From Tubiluchus corallicola (taxonomy: Eukaryota; Priapulida; Priapulimorpha; Priapulimorphida; Tubiluchidae), in contig JAQGDQ010000007.1 in assembly GCA_030141605.1 (NCBI GenBank), positions 1,103,173 to 1,167,172 of the forward strand: 64,000 nt of DNA. Reading direction: 5' to 3'. A program made the translations under genes and the position numbers. How positions within the stretch are numbered: the stretch's first letter is position 1; every line of letters begins with the position of its first letter. The notes under the pieces are model-generated. The model worked only from the letters and a program-made list of their open reading frames with translations. It ran no database searches and was not told where the DNA came from. This document shows positions 46,647 through 63,506 of the stretch, piece after piece.

Positions 46647-47827
46647 AATTGAGAATTTAATTGTATAAATGAACATTCCAAATCTTGTAGCTGCAATATT
46701 TTGTTTTATTGTAAACTTATTATTCACAGAAAGATAAAAAATGATTGTGTCAGTAAATGCGCTGACTGTTGTGACGAGTTAAGAATGCCCTGCAGGGTGG
46801 ATGGTAAAAACAAAACCACTCTCGGCTTACATTTCAGTGCCCAAAACCCGACTTTGTGTTCATTTCTTCTCGTAGAGTCTCGGTGATAAGCCAACAGTTT
46901 GAAATTAGTAGTGTAGTGTTTAGGCGGGCAATAAATACAATTTTTTATGTCGGCCTAAGCTTAGATAATGACAATGATAACTATATCGAATTTAATACTC
47001 TATATTTTGATCATTTTATTCAAAAAGCGAAGACAAGTTAGTTAGTACCCAAATAGACATTGTTCACCGTTTTACATGTAATTTCCATAAACTCTTAATG
47101 GTCACTTATATTTTGTTTTAAAAAATCGATTGCGTTTCATGCTGGGTTCAAACGTTTTGGTATTTTTTGCCTAGTTTAATAAAAGCTGTCTTACAGTAGA
47201 ACGGGAATCTAGAGTAAAAATTACTAATAATATAACAGGAAAGTAGATTTTTAAAACAATAAATGTATAATGAGCAAGATATTTTAAATTATGATTTATT
47301 ATTGTGTTCAGTGTTTGCATGTCTATAATGGCTATCTTTATCGAACTGTCAACTGAAAGCTACTTGGCGTGAAAAAACATAAGACAATGGCTGCTTGCTT
47401 AATCTGAAAACAGTGCCATTATCCAATATTAATAAGAATAATATTTTTATCTGGGCTGTTAACAAGCGTGAATCAATAAACATAAATATTCCAGAAGAAC
47501 AAATTGCCAATGACACTGAACCGTTGATGCTGAAAAGTTAAAGACGTTAAGCATCTTAATTTAAACCAAATTTCTGTAATGCAGGGTAACATGCACCGCA
47601 ATATTAGCTTTTCTGAACAATGAAAAAAATGGGCAAGAAAAGAAAGGAAAAAAAAACAATTTGCGAATTGTTAAGGAATACCTGTCAGGCATTTTTATGT
47701 CGGAGATTTTACTCATCTTAGATTGCAGAACTTCTGGATAAAAAAGTTTCGATGTGGCTAATGCTCCAGGAGCAGTGATACCGATGCTGATATTAACAGA
47801 AAATATAATGCCACCAAATGCGATGCC
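46647..47827. other. Intergenic between genes E and F
   Basis: AT-rich, no gene or repeat family recognised. Confidence 0.4.
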
Positions 47828-47836
47828 ATTCTCTCT

Positions 47837-47877
<41 letters not shown>

Positions 47878-47884
47878 TCTCTCT

Positions 47885-47952
<68 letters not shown>

Positions 47953-47955
47953 ACC
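47828..47955. repeat. (CT)n microsatellite
   Basis: An almost pure CT tract of about 125 bases with a few CCC and TTT interruptions, 380 bases upstream of gene F. Frames reading poly-Leu/Ser through it are not genes. Confidence 0.93.
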
Positions 47956-48337
47956 ATCATTTATATCTTTTCAACGCCTCCCTCCCTCCTCCCTTGTTCC
48001 TATCTACAGATAAAGGTTTTGTCTGCAGATAAAGGTTATTAGTATTAGCGTCTTTACATTTCTATTTAATCTACACAGTCATTCTTAAAGATGCCTGCTG
48101 AGCTCCAACCACTTATCTAGAAATAATTACACATTCACCTACTCGTAAATGTTCATCTTTTGTCTTTAGAGCCGTGGAAAGCTCCAGGAGTTTCTTGTGT
48201 TGATTGAAACGATACAAAACTAGTTTTCTCGACATAAGATTTGATTGACATACCTCTCAGAGCAGCATAAGAACTAAAGGATTTGTCTGGAATGACAGAG
48301 TTATAGTTTGTGTGCTGCATTTTAAAAAGTGAAAATC

Positions 48338-51815
<3,478 letters not shown>

Positions 51816-54444
51816 GCTGATTATTCAGATGATTTAATGTCTAACGGGACTGAAGAAGCAGCCTGTACTACAGTAACTTTCACGCTAAATTCTCAGCTCA
51901 GAATTGGCTTAACAAGTAACTACATGTGAAGCTCACTTGAATATATTTGTGCTTATCAGCGCAAGAGGACTTAACTATTCCAAAGCAAAGTTTAACAGCC
52001 ACGAGAAAGTGCTTATCTCAACTAATTAACAAAGATTCAGAAAAATAACAGTTTAACTTTAGATGTTTATTTGCATAAATTATGTGCACAGGAATACAAT
52101 TTAATCTCTTCATAACGCTATCGTAACTCGTAAGAAATGGCTCTTACTTGTAGCCAGATTTATGTAATGTTCATAAATTAACATTTTTGCACTTATACCG
52201 TGTTGCATGGCCGCACTTTAGCTCACCTGTCACCTATTGAACGCATAAAATTACTTTAAAATAGAATATAAGAAATCGTATAACATAGTCGCAAACTATG
52301 CCACTGTAGTAATATATAATTATACACTTTACGTACTAGAAGAAAAAATGACATGATTATTACGGAGACATGTTTGCTTTTATGGCTGAGGTAACGTAAA
52401 TTTGCAACAGCAGGGTCAGAGAAGACTGGCTGACTAGAATGTCACTGGATAGGCGTAGGCATCTTATTTGTTATTTACAGGAATGCCGTATACCACAGCA
52501 CAGTTATTAGTCTAAAGAATACTATGCGTTGAGAGTTGAATACAAACGACGGGGTCTTGCCTCGACGAAATGGTACTAGGTCATTTGTAAGCATTTTTCT
52601 TTTCAACTAATTAATTGAAAAAACGATAGTTGGCGTCTCATGCTGTCCGCTCGAGTTGTCAGTAATATTCGTTTTCGGTTTTGTCAGTGCGAAATTGTGA
52701 CAGCATAATGAGCTTAAATAAATTTTGCAGTGCAAATAAAATTTTCATAAATTACAAATGTAGGCAGAAAAACAGTATTTTAATGCATACTGATTTTTTA
52801 TTGCGTTTTTTATTTTTAAAACTCTTTTGCTTTAAGCAGTAACACGAAGTGCGCTTGTTCCCACACAGAAAAATACGTCAGATTAGATATTTATTTGTTT
52901 ATCTATTTTAGCCTTAAGAAAATAATACAATAACAAAAGGGTTGCAACACAATAAATTGGCTAGGGAAATCTGTGCACCACAATGTGCAACGACCATAGC
53001 ATAACGAACAGGCCGCCCAAAGTAAAGAGTGAACGTAATGATGGATGATTTTGATGTGGTCCGCCCTGGTGCACATTACAGCTCCATTGTGTGTTACAGT
53101 CAGGCATGCAGTATTAATGATAGGTTTTTTTACTGCCCTGAATGCTACAGGACTTAAAGCAAAAAGTCACGAAAACCGTAAACCTAGGCACTGTAAATTG
53201 CGTCAGAGACACGTGAAGAGTAAAATAAACAGCTTGGTTTGAAGGACAAGAAAACCCTTTACTTACATAAGCTAAAAAATTCTCCAAATTTTGTACACCT
53301 ACATGCTGTCTCACTGCGCACTGAGCTTGTATTAGCTGTATAAATCTTGAAAATTTAAACTCTTAAGATGACCATTTGCCGCGGCCAGTAGGTCGGTTGA
53401 AACAAGTTTAAATAACATTGGGGTAAAGTTTAAAAAAATAATCAGAGCATTTGTAGTGCACACTTCACTAGCTAAACAAAAGTATAAATTGCTTTATCCT
53501 GTTAGTAAAATTAGTAGTGTATCTTTGGTGAGTCAGATAGTGGTGCACCCTGGGGAGGTGAGCCACTGACATTTTACCAGTTGGCGCGAACATTTAAATT
53601 ACTGACAGTTTTCTTCTCTAGTTGCGCAAGTTTTCCAAATAAGTAAGCTTAAGGCGAAAGAATATAACTTTGTAAGGAAGGTGTTTCAAGAACATACCTT
53701 AAAATTTTCCTTGTTTTGCCTTTGAAAGAAAGGCTAAGCTTTCTGAAATTCTGAGAAGTTGGACTTATTTCAATATTCGGGATAATTGTTAAAAGATTTA
53801 GTAATAAGAATATGATAAACGCCTTCTGTAATTAGTAAAATCACTTTGAAGTTGCAATCATTATTTTCATGCTTGGGCACTTACATTTTGGATGCCCATT
53901 TGCCCTCCAAGGACGTCGTTCATTAGATGAAGAAAAGCAAAACACTCTCAATTTTAGTCAAAAGTATAACACTTTAAGCTTTAACAAAAAATTAAATAGC
54001 TAATTTTGTAATATTTTTGCACGAATGTTATGTATGCTACAGAAATTTGAATAACTTTAAGCTGAGCGTTCTTATGGAAAGCCACGGTACACTTACAAAA
54101 AGTCATGAAGTAGACCAGCTATGTCATAATTTTCAAGTGAATAGCTGCTACCACCGTATCTGAAGATTTTTCTACAGCGGTAGTGTAAATTAACCTTATA
54201 CTATGTAGGCAGTTTTCCTGCAAATTTGCTTGTTATATTTTTCTAAATTTAAGTAGATAATAGTAAAATAAACCTAATAATCCCAGTTGCAGGAAAGCGG
54301 GTGACACAGGCGGAGAGAAAAAACGAATACTCTGCAGATCGTTAAAAGATGTGTCATACTGCTGTTATTGGGGCGGCGGCCAGAATAAGATAATGAACAA
54401 AATTATTATGTAAATGTGTATTGTGTGGCTGCGAGATAACCAGC
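51816..54444. other. Intergenic between gene F and NSMCE3
   Basis: AT-rich sequence with no gene I can support. The last 150 bases or so may be the NSMCE3 promoter; no TATA box is evident there. Confidence 0.4.
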
Positions 54445-57400
54445 ATGTCTAGAAAAGCAGGAAAGCAAGCGAAGATTATCGAAAAACGGAGGACTAGAAC
54501 TACAGACTGTCCTGAAATTTCGGATGAACTGGTAACGCTAACATTGCCATTAGAATTTACCATAACCTACATTAGCTAAGTCCTCTGGTGTACCATCATG
54601 GCCACATTTACACCACGAGTAAAGATTGATTTCGTCAAATCAAACATGGCAGTTTACAGCAGTCAGCAATGTTTAGCATTAAACAAGTAAAGTGGCCTAT
54701 CTGGGACGGGCCATTGAGTGTGGCTATTCAGGTACGAGAAATTTGGGAGTACGAGAGACTGCTGACTACCGTGTCAGGTGCAAAGTGACTTTAATGCAAG
54801 AGTACTTTATTTATGTGTGCTGTAGTATACAGTTTTACTGCCTAGTAGGCCAATACTGCGGGAATCTTCCCTTGATTACCTTATAAACTTAAAGCATCTT
54901 TAATTGTAAATTTTTTGTAAGGAGAGAATAATTATTTTTGTGAGAACAGTCATGTAATTAAAACTGGAAACAACTTCAAACCTCACTATAGCCTGCACAA
55001 AACACTGCTGTTAATATTATTATGTACTTCACATCAGGTACAGCAACTTGTTACAGTTATTGTTAGTCTTATTATTAATGATATACATTATTTGGCTCAT
55101 TAATGGTGTGGTTCTTTTCCAGTTGGCGACTATTTCTGTCATACCTAGTTATAATGCCCCCCTCCTTTGTAATACCAACCTTGCTTAGTGCCCAAATTTT
55201 CAGTAAAACAAAATGTCTTAGACATGCATGTATTAATGCACGTTGTTATAATGCCAAACTCACTATAACACAAACTATTTTGTTTCAAAATAGGTGGTAT
55301 AAAGAGGTTTGTCAGTGTAAGCAACTAAACACGTACTATTCATTGGCTTCTTCTAAAATCTAAAACACAATCACTTTATCATTATTATTATTATACTAGT
55401 TGTAATGACACTGTATTTTGATGAATTATAGTTATGAATAGATTGTGTGATGCACATTTCTGTTATTTGCTTTTTTGCAATACACAAAATACTTTTGAAA
55501 ATGCTGTCACATTTTAATAAACTGCTGATGTATTTAGATAAAATGTCTCATGCTCAAATATCCCTTGCCCAAATGTCACGTGCCTTCTAATAGTATTGGT
55601 ATTGGAACCGGTGTTGTAATGCCGGTGTCACACAGAGCTTGACATAATCCGCAAGACATAAGCCGTGTGGAGAAAAAGCTGCTTCTGAAGAGTGAACTTA
55701 TGCTAACCAATGGTCCCTGTCGTACAGATAATCCATTTACCATCTTCTGCCTACTGTGGTTTGACTGCTATAAGGCATTAGCCATAATACGTGGTAGGCT
55801 TCTTCCAAGCCATTTTGGGTGGTTTATAAAGTGCCTTTTTGCAAAATGGAATTGGCATTAATTTCATTTGCCATAAGATGTTTTTGGTTATTGCTAATGT
55901 GGTAATTACCGTATATATGTGTGTACAAGTCGATGTACATTTTAAGACCAAAAATTTTATCATTTTATATATTACCTGTGTACAAGTCGACCGTTAAATA
56001 TTAAGATCTTCCAGAGTAAATGATGTCAACAATGGCCGAGTAATAAATCAATAGCGTGCTGTGTTAGTTTGTAAGATTCGTGCGAGTGCCTGGGCCGAGT
56101 ATATTATACCTACCAGTTGTGTATATATATATATATATATATTCATGTTGAGGGCCCTCAGTGCAATCCATGATACTGCAGCCTGGCCTTTCATCGCGCA
56201 TAATTGTTTGTAATGCCTTTAACCCTAGGATATTGCGGCAGGATCCGTCGTAACATTTCAGTTGCTGATTTCTCACTTAAAACTAAAAATCCATACCTGA
56301 AACATCACAGTTTTATTCAGTAACATCTTTTGAATAGAAATATATCTCAATTTACAAATATCGATTCCGTTTATGCGTATTTACGCTAGATTTTCAACAG
56401 TCGGTATCAATTTAAATATCGTTTTTGCTCCCATGTTTACAAGTCTGACCTTATTAATTATGCATGCAGTCCTCCTTTCAAAGCAACCTTTCAATAAATT
56501 ACATTTGTTAATTTTGTGAAGTAATGTCAAGATGCGAACATTCTCTGGTGTGAAGTATCACAGTAAGAATGTTCATTCAGTCCAGCGTGTAATGGAGGAT
56601 TAATTCGTTACATATTCGTATTGTAGACGACTTTTTAGCGACATCTCCCAAAAATTCGACTTGTACATTTGTACTCGTTTTTTTTACAGTGCACAATTCA
56701 CCTATCATGAGAATTCTCTCATGTTCCATGTTTATTTTGGTCACTTCAGAATGTCACTTGGCTTGCGTGTGATTTGAGCTAATGCTTTGAGTTTGTATTG
56801 TAACATTATAAAAACTAAACTAGAAACTGTACATAGAAATGTGTGGCTGGACTGGACACAGTAGTAATATTTCAGTATTTAAATAGTTGTTCGTTACGTT
56901 CACAGTTTGACTTTCAGTAAACAAAATGGTGTGTCATTTAAGCATTTCTTGTAAACCCCCTAAATGTTATTTATTATTTTAAATTTATTTCGCACATGAT
57001 TCATGATTTATAAGCTAAGCATTATTTGCTCCTAATTTCATAAAGGGCAGTTCCTATGGAAGTTATTAAGTTATTATATTGTCATATAAACTTTTTGTAT
57101 ATTTTCCACATTGTTTGGCTTTCATTCTACTTTTTAAAGGTGACAGTTAGCTTCCACCCACAGTTTGGTAAATTTCAGTCAGACTTGTTTCAATATATTC
57201 AGGAATCAGGATGGGATCAAGTTTCTTCTATTTTGCTTTACATTTTTTGCATTTAGTAAAATGAGCAAATAACTGGATGGTGTGACCACAAGCTCATCAA
57301 ATGTCACAAAGAAGCAGTGTTGAACTTACCATAAAAAATATGACATTGTTATTATCATTTGAATTTATGTTCAAGATAGAAGTAGTACTGTTTTCATAAT

Positions 57401-60400
57401 CTTATCAGAACAATGTAAATAACTGTCTAACTGTGTAAATAAATAACAACCATAGTGTGTGAAATGAGTTTGTCAAAAGTGATACAAAAACACAATATAT
57501 ATTTTTAAAGTCCTAGGTAATATAGATTTTTACAACATGTATATTTATTTCAGGGTGCTGCCTCTTCTGGTAATCAACCTTCAGCAGTTAATAAAGCACT
57601 GCAGAAACTCAGTGGCGATGAAGCACAGCGTAAAGTAAACGAAATAGTACAGTACCTTTTAGTTGCCAGCCAGAAAAATTATCCCATAAAACGAGCAGGT
57701 AACAAACCATTACAGTAAATGTTTGAAATACATGTAGTACCCATAGGAAGTACTGACTGCAAAGTACGGAATACTAAATTGTGTAACTCTTGCCCCATTT
57801 AACAAATGCTAAAGTACGTTAAAAGTATCGTTCGTTTGACATACGCACGTACGCACACACACACACTCACACAAACACGTATATATATATATGTTTCCTT
57901 TTTAGATATCAACAAACACGTTTTGAAAGAACACAGTAAAGCATTTCCCAAGCTTATCAAGTTGGCAAAAAGGAATTTAGAATCAGTAAGTATGCATCAA
58001 TTTGCACTGAATGATATTGAATTTTTTCAATCATATAAGTTCAGCGACGTGACTTTGACCAATGTTGAATTAAAATGACACAAATGACAACGAGCCTGTT
58101 ATATTACGTGACCACAGTAATTGTGAAGTTAACATATAGTGTATTAACTATGCAGCTAAATTGGCAAAACTTGAATTACCATTTATAGAAAAAGTATTGT
58201 TTTGCATCTCAAGAAGCATGGTGCCTACAAGTGGAGAAAATTATGCTCGGGATTGAATTTTGCACAATTCTAATAAGTAATTTGTGCTTGAAGTGCAAAA
58301 TTAAATGACATTGACATTCACAGTATGTCACTATGAATTTCACAGATGTTGGATACTCAGTGAAAGTTTTTCATTATCTTAACATTAGGTACTAATCCAA
58401 CATCAAGCTTGCTATTCTCTTTTCCACGTTTTGTTCTTACTGCAAAAAATATAGCTCGTTCAATACAGTACATGCTATTTATTGGACTCACAGTTAATAG
58501 CATCAGTCACTTAAGTGACCCAAAAACACCTGGTACCGCCGGTCCTATTTAAATTTATATAAAAACTGCTGATGATAGACTCTAATAACTCTGTATAATT
58601 GACTCAATATGTCTGCTTTACGTGCTTCAACAAGACACTTTTGTGTGACCAATAAGCACATGAGTTTTATGTCATCTTAATTAGCTTTTGTGCTCTAATA
58701 TCCATAGAAACAATCACGTTAAGTACCGTTTTATTTGTAAGGAATGTTTATCATATGCTAATATGTTAGCCTAGCAGTTTTGCTTTGACCAATGCATCCA
58801 CAGCAAGTAACCTCGTTAGAAGGAAACGATTCCGACGACACAGCTTCCATCCTTTTCAACACCCTGCACTTATTGGCTTTGTCCTGGAGTAATGTAACTG
58901 AACACACTATTCAGAACTGGTTCACTCAAGCTAGATTCATTCATTCAAATAAAACTGACAATGAAATTCTTACACTGCAAGAGATAGGCTTAACTGCACC
59001 ACCTGGTATGAGCAACAAAGAGTTTGAGAGCTGGCTGAAATTGATTCAGCTATATAGGTCACCTTGCTAAATCACCATGACCAGGAAGCTACTTGCGGGG
59101 AAACACGAGCACCACCAACTGCAGCTCAAGCATGCCAAGCACTATTTTACGAGAATGAAAAAAGGAAACTTTTTTAATTTCTTTTTTATTAATTCACTAT
59201 AAATTAATATTTTTAAATTACTGCACAGGAATTTAGGCATTACTTCATTTCTGAAATTCATTAAAAACCTTTGCAGTGCATACTAAGCTGATGATTCATG
59301 CTAAATCATTCATGAGGATTCATTCACACTTCTATATTAGTAATACTACATCTGTTGGTTAATTGCGTTAAAACACTTTTGTCCCAAAGTGAACCTTTCC
59401 GGCGCATACTGTAATACCATGGCTTTGTCACAGTGTCTTGGCAGTTTCACATAGTTTTCACATTTTGTCCCAATAGTTTCATAAAAGTGCTCAAAATACA
59501 ATCAACAAAAAGCTTGTAAGTTAGTTGTATATGTAGTTGATATTATGTACATCACTATGTTACTGATATTTTATATTTGGAACTGTTTGTTTAGGCATTT
59601 GGTATAAAGCTGGTAGAATTGGAGAGCAAAAAGGCATGTTACATTCTTGTGAATGGTTTTGAAAATCAGAGGCATCTAAAGCTGAAGGAGGAGGAATATG
59701 CACGACATGGGCTCCTAATGACAGTCCTCTCATTTCTGTTTATGCAGGAGAGTCCTGTAGCAGAATGTAAGCATCATATTATTTTTTAATGAACCTAATA
59801 CAGGGTTGTTCAGAAAAAACATTTCCTCATACTAACTCTTAGCCTCTTATCCTAGTACAGGCATTTGTAAAAGAGATTCGCATCTTGTAGCCTGGATTCT
59901 CATTTTTCCAAAGGACTATAAATTTGCCTCTAAGACCCCTTACAAGCACTGCTAGGACAATTTTTGTACACCATGTCCATCTGGGGTTGACAGGCAAAAC
60001 AAGCTGTCAAATGTGCCATCTAAAATGACTGCTTTTGTCCATTATCTATACAAAAATTTTGTCAGCACCTTTTAAAGGAGCTTTTGGAGCGCAATTTACA
60101 ACTCGTAGGAAAAGGCTACATGGTGGTGTGAGTCTCTAATACAACAATTTTACCAGGTTGAAAGACTAATAGTTTTTTCTGTGCATCAAACTTTATTTTA
60201 TTTGTCCAACCTGAATGGTTTTCCTGCTTGTCGCATTAAACAAGAGTATTTGACAGGCAATTTCCCCAAGGTGCTAATTGTTTTGGCTTATTGTACATTA
60301 TGTTTTTTAGCTATTTTGTGGCAGTTTCTGAAGAAACTTGGAATAAAAGAATCTGAGTAAGTAGCTACTAGATATCATCATGTCTGGTATTAGTATACAT

Positions 60401-61936
60401 CGCCTCAAATGGGCACCAATCTGTTATTAGTAAATAACAGCAAATGAACGTGCTGGTGCACATTTAACAGGTTACACTGTTATACCAACATGAAAATTCA
60501 GTGAACTGTGATTGTAATTTAAACTATAACCTTACATAAGTTTTGAATATCCATGAAAACATCTCAACTAAAAGCAACCAACTAGGTTTTGTGTTCTACT
60601 TTATTTTTTCTCGGTGGAAACACCTGATTAAAAATTCATGTGGTTAGATAGAGAATTTCACGGGCTTTCTAATTGTGTATAATATGATGAATTTTGTTGC
60701 CATGGTAACATGCAATAATTGTAGAACTATCACATGTGAACTAGACCAGACATGGCAGCTGTGGAATTGTAAGCATGTTTTGCTAATTGTTTCTACTACA
60801 GTTTATTTAATATTAGTCTGCAGTGACTGATATTTATACATAGAATAGACAAGAATTCTACCTCAAAAACTGCAGTAAATGCTGTGCCTAAGCGAATGTT
60901 CTAAGAGCGGTAATTTGGCACCATTTCTTTGGTGCACACTATCATCGGACAGCATGCTATATGTACATATCACTTGTATACAAGTCAATGCAACTCTTTT
61001 TATACACCTAAATACTAAAGCAGCCACAGTAAGCAGCAAGCAAATGTGAAACCGAGACTCCTAATAAAAGTTCTTTTTGGGTACAAAAGAAATTTACAAA
61101 ATATATTATATGACACAAAACTTCTAATAGCATTAATTTTGGTTTTCATCTTAAATGTTCCAAATACTAAAAATGTCATTTTTGTCTTGCACGCACATCT
61201 AGCAAGAACCACCCGGTGTTTGGCGATGTTCGAAAATTAGTGACTCAGGAATTTACACGAGAGTTGTATCTAAACTTCGAAAGAATACAGGGTACTGATC
61301 CACCACAGAATGAAGTTAGCTGGGGAGAACGAGCACAGCACGAACTGAAGATGAGAGATTGCTTAAAGTTTGTTTGCAAGGTAGGCAACTAGATTTCTTA
61401 CATTTTTTATTAATTCAGTTATTAAAATGATTAGAGCACTTGAGTATCAAATTCCAGTTTTTAAATGTTTTTAAAACTACTGTGTCCCTTATCTTGTGCA
61501 AGCTTCTTTGTATCTGTAGTAATTACTTATGTGGAGCTTATTTTCTGACGAAGATTTGATGATTATTGTTTGTTGATAATAAGCTTAAATATGCTTAGCA
61601 AATATTGTATACACAATACCTAAAATATATTAACTACGTATATCTTTAGTAGACGTACAATAAATGAAGATCGTTTTTGTACCAAACATATAAACCTTTC
61701 TTGATATTACAAGTGAAATGTTGCATTTTTCATTTCTTTTGTTAGCTTATTCTTGTTGAAGGTTATAAAATTGTAACTCCATTAATTCATGAACAAGCAA
61801 GTTTTTTGCGAATTTATAGCACAAATCTCATTGTCTTGTATTTTTCTGTTTTTAGATGTATGGAGAGGGTTTTGTACCACAGAACTGGACTTCGCAATAT
61901 CAAAGGGTACTGCAATCAGAGGAAGGAGAAAATTAG
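54445..61936 (+). CDS. NSMCE3: Non-SMC element 3 homologue (MAGE domain)
   Basis: Seven exons with consistent phases: 54445-54531, 57554-57698, 57906-57985, 59595-59766, 60311-60356, 61203-61380, 61856-61936; 262 residues. After a basic N-terminus (MSRKAGKQAKIIEKRRTR) comes a full MAGE homology domain: VNEIVQYLLVASQKNYPIKR, then FGIKLVELESKKACYILVNG, then LLMTVLSFLFMQ, then LWQFLKKLG, then HPVFGDVRKLVTQEFTREL, then LKFVCKMYGEGFVPQNW. Invertebrates usually have one MAGE gene, the NSE3 subunit. It pairs with NSE1 (a RING E3) and NSE4 in the nuclear SMC5/6 complex for DNA repair. The first exon is 3 kb upstream and short, so it is the least certain. AATAAA lies at 62209-62214. Confidence 0.85.
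56110..56142. repeat. Short (TA)n microsatellite
   Basis: A TGTATATATATATATATAT tract in the first intron of NSMCE3. Confidence 0.8.
58790..59075 (+). mobile_element. Tigger/pogo-like transposase C-terminal remnant in an NSMCE3 intron
   Basis: An open stretch of about 92 residues resembles the C-terminal end of Tigger/JRK-type DDE transposases. It includes LHLLALSWSNVTEHTIQNWF and PPGMSNKEFESWL, the acidic-turn Gly-Met-Ser-x-x-Glu-Phe pattern typical of that family. No catalytic DDE core or CENP-B-type DNA-binding part is seen upstream. It lies in the 57986-59594 intron on the same strand as the gene and is probably a truncated insertion. Confidence 0.68.
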
Positions 61937-62256
61937 ACGGCATAAAAGCATAATATGATGATCTAATTTTAGTAATTTTGGTAGTTGCTATTGTGGTCTG
62001 AATCATTATTGTTCATAATTGCTCAACTCGGTGTGACTTCAAGAAAATGTTTATGCTAGTAATAGTGTGAAGGCTTATGATAGTGTAAAGTTCAGCAGAA
62101 ATAACATAAATGATTACAAAGCATTACAAACAGCTGTAAGTGATGAGGGTTTTAATTTGAGAATAGTTTTTTTTGTACAGATACTCTATAACCATTGACT
62201 GTATTCCAAATAAACCTTTGTATACTACAAGTATTTGTTAGGTGTTATTTCAGATG

Positions 62257-63506
62257 TTAACTACGTGGCAAGTTAAACACTGCTAATGGTCCACTGCTTG
62301 TAGAACACCTGTCCAGGTATAAAGAGCATGTGTATTTGTTCAAGTCGAAGATAGCTGAAAAAAGACAGTAAAAATCTTTATCAGATCTGTTTTCAAAATT
62401 TCGAGTTTCCAGTACTTAAAATATAAAAAATTAGAAACACATTATGTATCAAGTATTTTTGAGAATAGCAACATCGTCGAGTTGGTTCTTTTAATTTAAA
62501 TAAGGGTTGAATCAGCAATTCCCAAAATCATCAACTAAGTCTGTATCTTGATCAGGAAAAGGAGGTCAGTTCGGTTTTTCTAGTGTTAAATCTAGCAGTA
62601 ATTCCCAGTCTCAGAGAAGATTTCAGCACCGTAGATAACTAGCACTTAACTGACCGCCTTGAACAGAATGGGCATGATACGATACTAATGAATTAGAATT
62701 TTTAGCATACATGGCTATATGCAAATAAATTATTGTCATAAATATATCACTTGATAAAGTAAAAGCAGAGAGTCTGGGAAACCAACTTTGGTCATTATTT
62801 AACACCTTCATTGACATGGTGAATGGAGAAATCTGGTCATTGAGAATAACACTCTGGTAACCACTTGTAAATAAAGAAGACTGTTTACTACAATGTCACA
62901 AATGTACACTAGCACAGCGCACTCTTGCATAATTGAACCCCGAGTTAAACTAGCAGATTAATGAATGCGAAGAGCCATTTCAGGTTACAAACTTACCTGT
63001 AAATAAAGTAATGCTTTTCATTGGATGAACTCTTTCTGAACGGAAAATCGGAAATTTTTCGTCGGAAGAGTCACTTAACAATTCCATAATCTCACTAATT
63101 GTTTTTATTGGAGGCGCTTTCCGAATCACTGCCTCTCTATGCTTTGATGATGCAACAAGACTTGGTACATCACAGCCTGCATTTATTCTGTGGTATCTGG
63201 AAAGTTAACACTGATTGCATTCAGTCTTTAAGTACTATGTACCACCTTTAGTACATCAACATCAATATTTTTCTGTGTTGCTGCACATTATTATCCAATC
63301 GTGATTTTAATCATTTGTAACGAATCAGTTGAATGAATAATATATTTAATGCATACATGTTGACATGGTATCTTGTTGGTACTGTCATGCAGTGATCTTT
63401 TTCTTTCATCACACAGACGTCTAATCTTGAGGCTGTTTCATCATACTGCGGATATGCAACTTCGTAGTTAGATATCATTTTTTCTGAAGGTTGCATTAAA
63501 TTTACG
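62257..63506 (-). CDS. Peptidase C45-like Ntn-hydrolase (Tan / acyltransferase type), C-terminal part
   Basis: Three last exons on the minus strand: 63506-63447, 63196-62997, 62354-62257; phases 2 and 1 match; about 118 residues plus stop. The sequence has NYEVAYPQYHRIN, then VPSLVASSKHREAVIRKAPP, then TISEIMELLSDSSDEKFPIF, and at the last junction SITLFT-AIFDLNKYTCSLYL followed by a PLAVFNLP end. This order (SSKHR-type helix, DxxxxPI-R loop, T-x-x-x-x-IFDL strand, LYL, PLAVF) fits the C-terminal half of the C45 family. That family includes isopenicillin N acyltransferases and insect Tan (N-beta-alanyl-dopamine hydrolase). The catalytic N-terminal Cys would lie in 5' exons that I could not locate or that are outside the window. 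The substrate cannot be told. It is tail-to-tail with NSMCE3, 320 bases between stops. Confidence 0.62.

Noticed and set aside
47754-48042. Ser/Leu-rich frames
   Set aside because: They are translations of a (CT)n tract.
53045-53242. 65-residue frame between gene F and NSMCE3
   Set aside because: Short, with an unremarkable overlapping frame on the other strand and no recognisable domain or splice context.
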